In this document: piece by piece, positions 60,889 through 64,000 of the stretch
Layout of the letters: every line of letters begins with the position of its first letter
How positions within the stretch are numbered: position 1 is the stretch's first letter
Assembly (NCBI GenBank): GCA_014804785.1
Contig: JAAUZD010000045.1
Span: forward strand, 1-64,000
DNA: 64,000 nucleotides
Source of the DNA: Lachnospiraceae bacterium
GTDB taxonomy: Bacteria > Bacillota > Clostridia > Lachnospirales > Lachnospiraceae
Direction of reading: 5' to 3'
Program-made: the position numbers and the translations under genes
Notes under the pieces: generated by a model
Seen by the model: only the letters and a program-made list of their open reading frames with translations
Database searches by the model: none
Told to the model about the DNA's origin: nothing

Positions 60889-61638
60889 TTATTTGAAACT
60901 ATATGCCTCGCTTATCTGCCCCAGCCTTCGGCAATTCCCGGGTAATTCCAGAGGCTCTTTCCCGGATTGCGCCGTGAACACATACATACTGTCAATGCCA
61001 AAGCGTTCAGCTCCATAAATATCCGCACGATATTCATTTCCAATCATAACAGATTCTTCCTTATTCAGATTATACTTTTTAAACAGGACATCATAAAAAT
61101 GGAAAGAGGGCTTCTTTACCCCTGCATCCGAGGAATATATGATACCGTCAAAACTGTCATAAATACCAAGCATCCTCATTTCTGGCTCTGTAAACATGCG
61201 CTGTGCATTGGATAGGAGATATATTTTTTTCCCATTCTTTTTAAGACGCGTCAGGAGCTCGGGTACTCCCTCAAACAACCTGATATATTCTAAAGACAGA
61301 CTTCTGAATACCACTCCTATCTGTTCTATCTGTGCATGATCCACTACCACACCCTTTTGCTCAAACAGCTTTCTGAATACATTTTCCAGAAGGACCTCCA
61401 CATCTTCCTCTGTCAGCGACTCATCATTATATTTTTGGACTATCCCAGCCTTCATTTGAGAAGCCTCATCACAAACCAGCTTTTTATACTGTTTTTTCAA
61501 TTCACCCGGGGTATAGGGCGCACCCATCATAGAATAAATCGCCGACATATTCTTCCACAAAGACGCTTTATTCTCATTGGTATGTATATCAACCAGTGTC
61601 CCATACAAATCAAAAATGTAATTCTTATACTCTTTCAT
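60889..61638 (-). CDS. HAD-superfamily phosphatase (249 aa)
   Basis: IFDLYGTLVDIH (motif I with nucleophile Asp), LLSNAQ (motif II), GVKKPS (motif III Lys) and MIGNEYRADIYGA (motif IV). The cap domain is helical, as in phosphoglycolate-phosphatase-like HADs. ATG 61638 (MKEYKNY) follows AAAAGG. It overlaps the HD gene end by 14 bases, so the two are translated together. Substrate unknown. Confidence 0.88.
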   Translation of the reverse strand: MKEYKNYIFDLYGTLVDIHTNENKASLWKNMSAIYSMMGAPYTPGELKKQYKKLVCDEASQMKAGIVQKYNDESLTEEDVEVLLENVFRKLFEQKGVVVDHAQIEQIGVVFRSLSLEYIRLFEGVPELLTRLKKNGKKIYLLSNAQRMFTEPEMRMLGIYDSFDGIIYSSDAGVKKPSFHFYDVLFKKYNLNKEESVMIGNEYRADIYGAERFGIDSMYVFTAQSGKEPLELPGNCRRLGQISEAYSFK

Positions 61639-62425
61639 ACCTTTTCCCATCCCTTTCCTCTGCTCTTTGCAGATACACATTCATGCTCTCCCGTATCTGC
61701 CTAAACTGCTCCTGCGTCTCCTTATTTTCTGATTGGAAATCCATCAGTTTCTTTACATATCCCTGTTCTTTGACTAATGTAAGACTCCTTGGATAGACCA
61801 GTTCGTACACCAGTGAAATATGTCCCACTACATTATCCACGGGTGTCTTCTTAAGGCTGCGGAGCACTGCATGTCCTTCCTTAAATGCCTCCATGACCTC
61901 TTTACTCACCTTTGAGGTGCGAAGTTCCCTTGTGGACACATTATAAATCTCCTCAAGCGAAAACTCCACATTTACCTTTAAGATATCTATTTTATCTCCA
62001 TCCCGCAAAATTTGACAGAACATCCTTGTTCTATCGTCCAGGTCTTCCGGCAGACGATAAGCGCTGTGATATGCCACAGCCATCCTTAATAGAGCATCGT
62101 CTCCGTCATCCTCAATGTAATCTCTGATTTTCCCCTGCTCAAACAGAATTTCCGCACCGTGCATCGCATGATCGATAGACTGAGCATCTATAAAAGTCCC
62201 ATAATTCTTTAACTGCTCAAATCTTCCAACATCATGCAGTATCCCGAGGAGCCATGCAAGAGAAACATCTTCCTCATCCAGTCCAAGTGAATAAGCAATG
62301 CTTTCACAAAGTTCGCTGACTCGGTAGGTATGCTCAATCTTCAACCTCACTTTTTCATCTGTACTGTCGTAGTTGTCCACATAATCTCCAAATGCTTTTA
62401 AAACTTTCTGCCTGTCTATCTTCAT
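61625..62425 (-). CDS. HD-domain phosphohydrolase (266 aa)
   Basis: HD domain with IEHTYRVSELCESIA, LHDVGRFEQ (HD pair), HAMHGAEIL and DGDKIDILKV. Such proteins hydrolyse nucleotides or act as regulators. The C-terminal ~60 residues are helical. It overlaps the HAD phosphatase gene, a common pairing for nucleotide metabolism. Confidence 0.88.
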   Translation of the reverse strand: MKIDRQKVLKAFGDYVDNYDSTDEKVRLKIEHTYRVSELCESIAYSLGLDEEDVSLAWLLGILHDVGRFEQLKNYGTFIDAQSIDHAMHGAEILFEQGKIRDYIEDDGDDALLRMAVAYHSAYRLPEDLDDRTRMFCQILRDGDKIDILKVNVEFSLEEIYNVSTRELRTSKVSKEVMEAFKEGHAVLRSLKKTPVDNVVGHISLVYELVYPRSLTLVKEQGYVKKLMDFQSENKETQEQFRQIRESMNVYLQRAEERDGKRYERV

Positions 62426-62606
62426 GTCTGAGCATGCCTCCCTGTATTTTTTCCATTATACCCCTGCACCAACATAAGAGCAACCATGACATTTACAGAA
62501 AATTTACATTCTATATCCTACTGTTTAGCCAACTACAAATTTCTTTCCAAACATTCATCCCCGTGCTAAAATATGCATAATGCTAATCTCTATGAAAAGA
62601 TAAGAA

Positions 62607-62755
62607 AGGAATTTGTAACTGTTCAGTACAGGTCGAAGCATTTACTGCTGAGACCGTAAGAATATGATTCAGGCATGCAAAATCCCATTGCCGTAGGCAA
62701 TTTAGGATGGATTTTGCATTGTAACCGTGAAGGTACTGAACAGTTACAGGAATTT
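62607..62755. mobile_element. MITE-like 133-bp repeat, copy B, with perfect 8-bp target duplication
   Basis: The repeat (62615-62747) has perfect 15-bp terminal inverted repeats (GTAACTGTTCAGTAC) and an internal hairpin pairing GCAAAATCC with GGATTTTGC. Identical AGGAATTT lies on both sides (62607-62614 and 62748-62755), a clean 8-bp target duplication. It matches copy A in reverse orientation at 129 of 133 positions. It has no ORF. The insertion left its right duplicate, AGGAATTT, as the ribosome-site region of the DUF362 gene. Confidence 0.93.
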
Positions 62756-62757
62756 AT

Positions 62758-63873
62758 ATGATTCAGACATTATATCATGTACCCGAATATAAAGAAGAAC
62801 TTATTTACTGCGCCATCTGCAAGGCGATGGAAGCCCTTGGCATTGCTCAGGATATGCACCCTGACTTAAAGGTGGTGATAAAGCCTAATCTTGTAATGGC
62901 AAAAAGCCCGTCCTTTCCTGTCACCACGCATCCACTTGTGATAAAAGCAGTGGTCCGCTGGCTTAAAGAACAGGGAGTCAGCCATATCACACTGGCTGAA
63001 AGCTCAGGCGGATTGTACAATGCAGAACATATGAAAAACGTATACCAGGTCTGCGGCATGAATCAATTAGAGCCGGATGTCACACTCAATATGGATTTTT
63101 CAGCACGGACTGTAAACTGTCAAAAAGGATTTTCCAATCATTCCTTTCATATTATTACACCCATTTTAGATGCCGACTATGTAATCAATATCTGTAAATT
63201 GAAAACCCATGCCATGACCGGATATTCGGGGGGAATCAAAAATCTGTTTGGCACCATCCCCGGGCTGGAAAAACCTCAGATGCATTATCGCTGGCCGGAT
63301 ATTCGCGACTTTTCCCGCATGCTCCTTGAACTTGCCCAGACGGTAAATCCTCAGCTTACAATCATAGACGCAATCGATGCCATGGAGGGAAACGGTCCCA
63401 CCGGAGGCACTTCCCACCCTCTTCATCTGCTTTTTGCTGCCAGGGATTTCTACACCCAGGATTATTTTACCGCCGGACTTATGAAGCTTGACCCTATGAA
63501 AATTGAAATGATAAAGCAGGCGGTAGAGTGCGGTCTGGCTAAACCTGATGAAATGGAACTTATAGGCGATCCGGTACCGGATGACCTTACTCCTTTTTTG
63601 GTGCCCGACACCCAAAATCTGGACTTTACCGGCTCTCTTCCCGGATTTCTGCAAAAGCCCTTTGCATTTTTTGCCGGAAAACTATTTAAATCTTACCCCC
63701 AGCTGAATGAAGAACTGTGCGTAGGATGCGGGAAATGCGCTGAAAGCTGTCCTGCCCATGTTATTAAAATCGTAAATAAAAAAGCAAAATTTAAAAAAAG
63801 GGGCTGCATCTCCTGCTTCTGCTGTCAGGAAATGTGCCCCATGAAAGCCATTTCGGTTAAAAAAGCCTTATAA
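62758..63873 (+). CDS. DUF362 ferredoxin-type protein (371 aa)
   Basis: DUF362 domain (VVIKPNLVMAKSP, HITLAESSGGLYN, INICKLKTHAMTGYSGGIKNLFGTIPG) followed by two ferredoxin motifs CVGCGKCAESCP and CISCFCCQEMCP for [4Fe-4S] clusters. Family members are common in anaerobes; electron transfer role likely, substrate unknown. Its start is only ten bases from the MITE copy B, so the ribosome site (AGGA) derives from the target duplication. Confidence 0.87.
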   Translation: MIQTLYHVPEYKEELIYCAICKAMEALGIAQDMHPDLKVVIKPNLVMAKSPSFPVTTHPLVIKAVVRWLKEQGVSHITLAESSGGLYNAEHMKNVYQVCGMNQLEPDVTLNMDFSARTVNCQKGFSNHSFHIITPILDADYVINICKLKTHAMTGYSGGIKNLFGTIPGLEKPQMHYRWPDIRDFSRMLLELAQTVNPQLTIIDAIDAMEGNGPTGGTSHPLHLLFAARDFYTQDYFTAGLMKLDPMKIEMIKQAVECGLAKPDEMELIGDPVPDDLTPFLVPDTQNLDFTGSLPGFLQKPFAFFAGKLFKSYPQLNEELCVGCGKCAESCPAHVIKIVNKKAKFKKRGCISCFCCQEMCPMKAISVKKAL

Positions 63874-63894
63874 ATCAATATCCTGCCTTTCTCT

Positions 63895-63932
63895 AGTCTC
63901 GGTCAGACTCGCTTGCTGACTGAGATTAGAAA
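63895..63932. terminator. Terminator-like hairpin between convergent genes
   Basis: TCTAGTCTCGGTCA and TGACTGAGATTAGA arms, nearly perfect, with a GACTCGCTTGC loop. Followed by AAAAGC only, so strength is uncertain. Confidence 0.5.
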
Positions 63933-63946
63933 AGCACTTGCTCATC

Positions 63947-64000
63947 TTACTTGATTTCGGTTACTTCGTACCCCGCTTCTGTCACAGCTGCTTTGAGCAT
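63947..64000 (-). CDS. C-terminal end of a heavy-metal-associated (CopZ-like) domain, partial
   Basis: The last 17 codons read LKAAVTEAGYEVTEIK, matching the final helix and strand of HMA copper-binding domains (as in CopZ or copper ATPases). The N terminus lies beyond the window. Confidence 0.5.
   Translation of the reverse strand: MLKAAVTEAGYEVTEIK

Overview
The window looks like chromosomal DNA of a strictly anaerobic, low-to-moderate GC Firmicute, most likely a gut Lachnospiraceae-type Clostridium. Support: SpoVAF-free but sporulation-type membrane and deacetylase genes (YtaF-like, PdaB-like), radical SAM and ferredoxin-rich metabolism, LarBCE nickel-cofactor genes, an Agr-type kinase/regulator pair, and strong AGGAGG ribosome binding sites. 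The family-level assignment is inference; no rRNA gene is present.

Region 1 (1-15,100) is an accessory island. A broken IS110-family transposase (about 384-1430) lies at one edge; a broken IS1182-type element (12998-14489) and the tail of a group II intron maturase (14500-14964) lie at the other. Between them a single-direction, visibly AT-rich cluster (1541-12872, minus strand) encodes two adenylate-forming ligases, two acyl carrier proteins, four radical SAM enzymes (HemW-like, MoaA/SPASM-like, two cobalamin-binding), a PLP aminotransferase and a PLP decarboxylase that is split by a one-base frameshift in a G7 tract. There is no ketosynthase, condensation domain, thioesterase, transporter or regulator. 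It reads as an undescribed small-molecule pathway in which amino or acyl units are held on carrier proteins and altered by radical chemistry.

Region 2 (14,980-17,200) holds an AgrC/AgrA-like pair followed by a 24-codon ORF that resembles the leader of an AgrD signal precursor and stops just where insertion debris begins; no AgrB is present.

Region 3 (17,300-41,500) is ordinary core genome: 4Fe-4S aldo/keto reductase, larE-larC-larB (nickel pincer cofactor, no larA here), ilvE, folA, thyA, a beta-CASP MBL-fold nuclease, YtaF-like and MntP-like membrane proteins (the latter behind a yybP-ykoY manganese riboswitch), a calcium-type P-ATPase, cell-surface proteins, a polysaccharide deacetylase, a Rieske flavoprotein, and a Ser/Thr kinase with a divergent partner.

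Region 4 (41,603-49,177) is a 7.6 kb integrated element bounded by 26-bp repeats of the 3' end of tRNA-Gly(GCC). It carries an XRE repressor, two zinc-ribbon membrane proteins, a cargo gene, small accessory genes, an FtsK/TcpA-like ATPase, a replication protein with the HUH-endonuclease plus SF3-helicase layout of CRESS-DNA viruses, and a tyrosine integrase. Immediately upstream of rep a 10-bp stem presents the loop nonamer AAGTATTAC, the same nonanucleotide used at circovirus origins. This is the strongest unusual signal in the window.

Region 5 (49,500-64,000) is core again: NagZ-like glycosidase, LutC-like protein followed by four 37-bp tandem repeats, glyA, a diacylglycerol kinase and PAP2-like pair, a glycosyltransferase, an SfsA-MutY fusion, a 5'-nucleotidase, HAD and HD hydrolases, and a DUF362/ferredoxin protein. 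A 133-bp MITE-like repeat with perfect or near-perfect terminal inverted repeats and 8-bp target duplications occurs twice, 40 kb apart in opposite orientation (22711-22843 and 62615-62747), each time just upstream of a gene.
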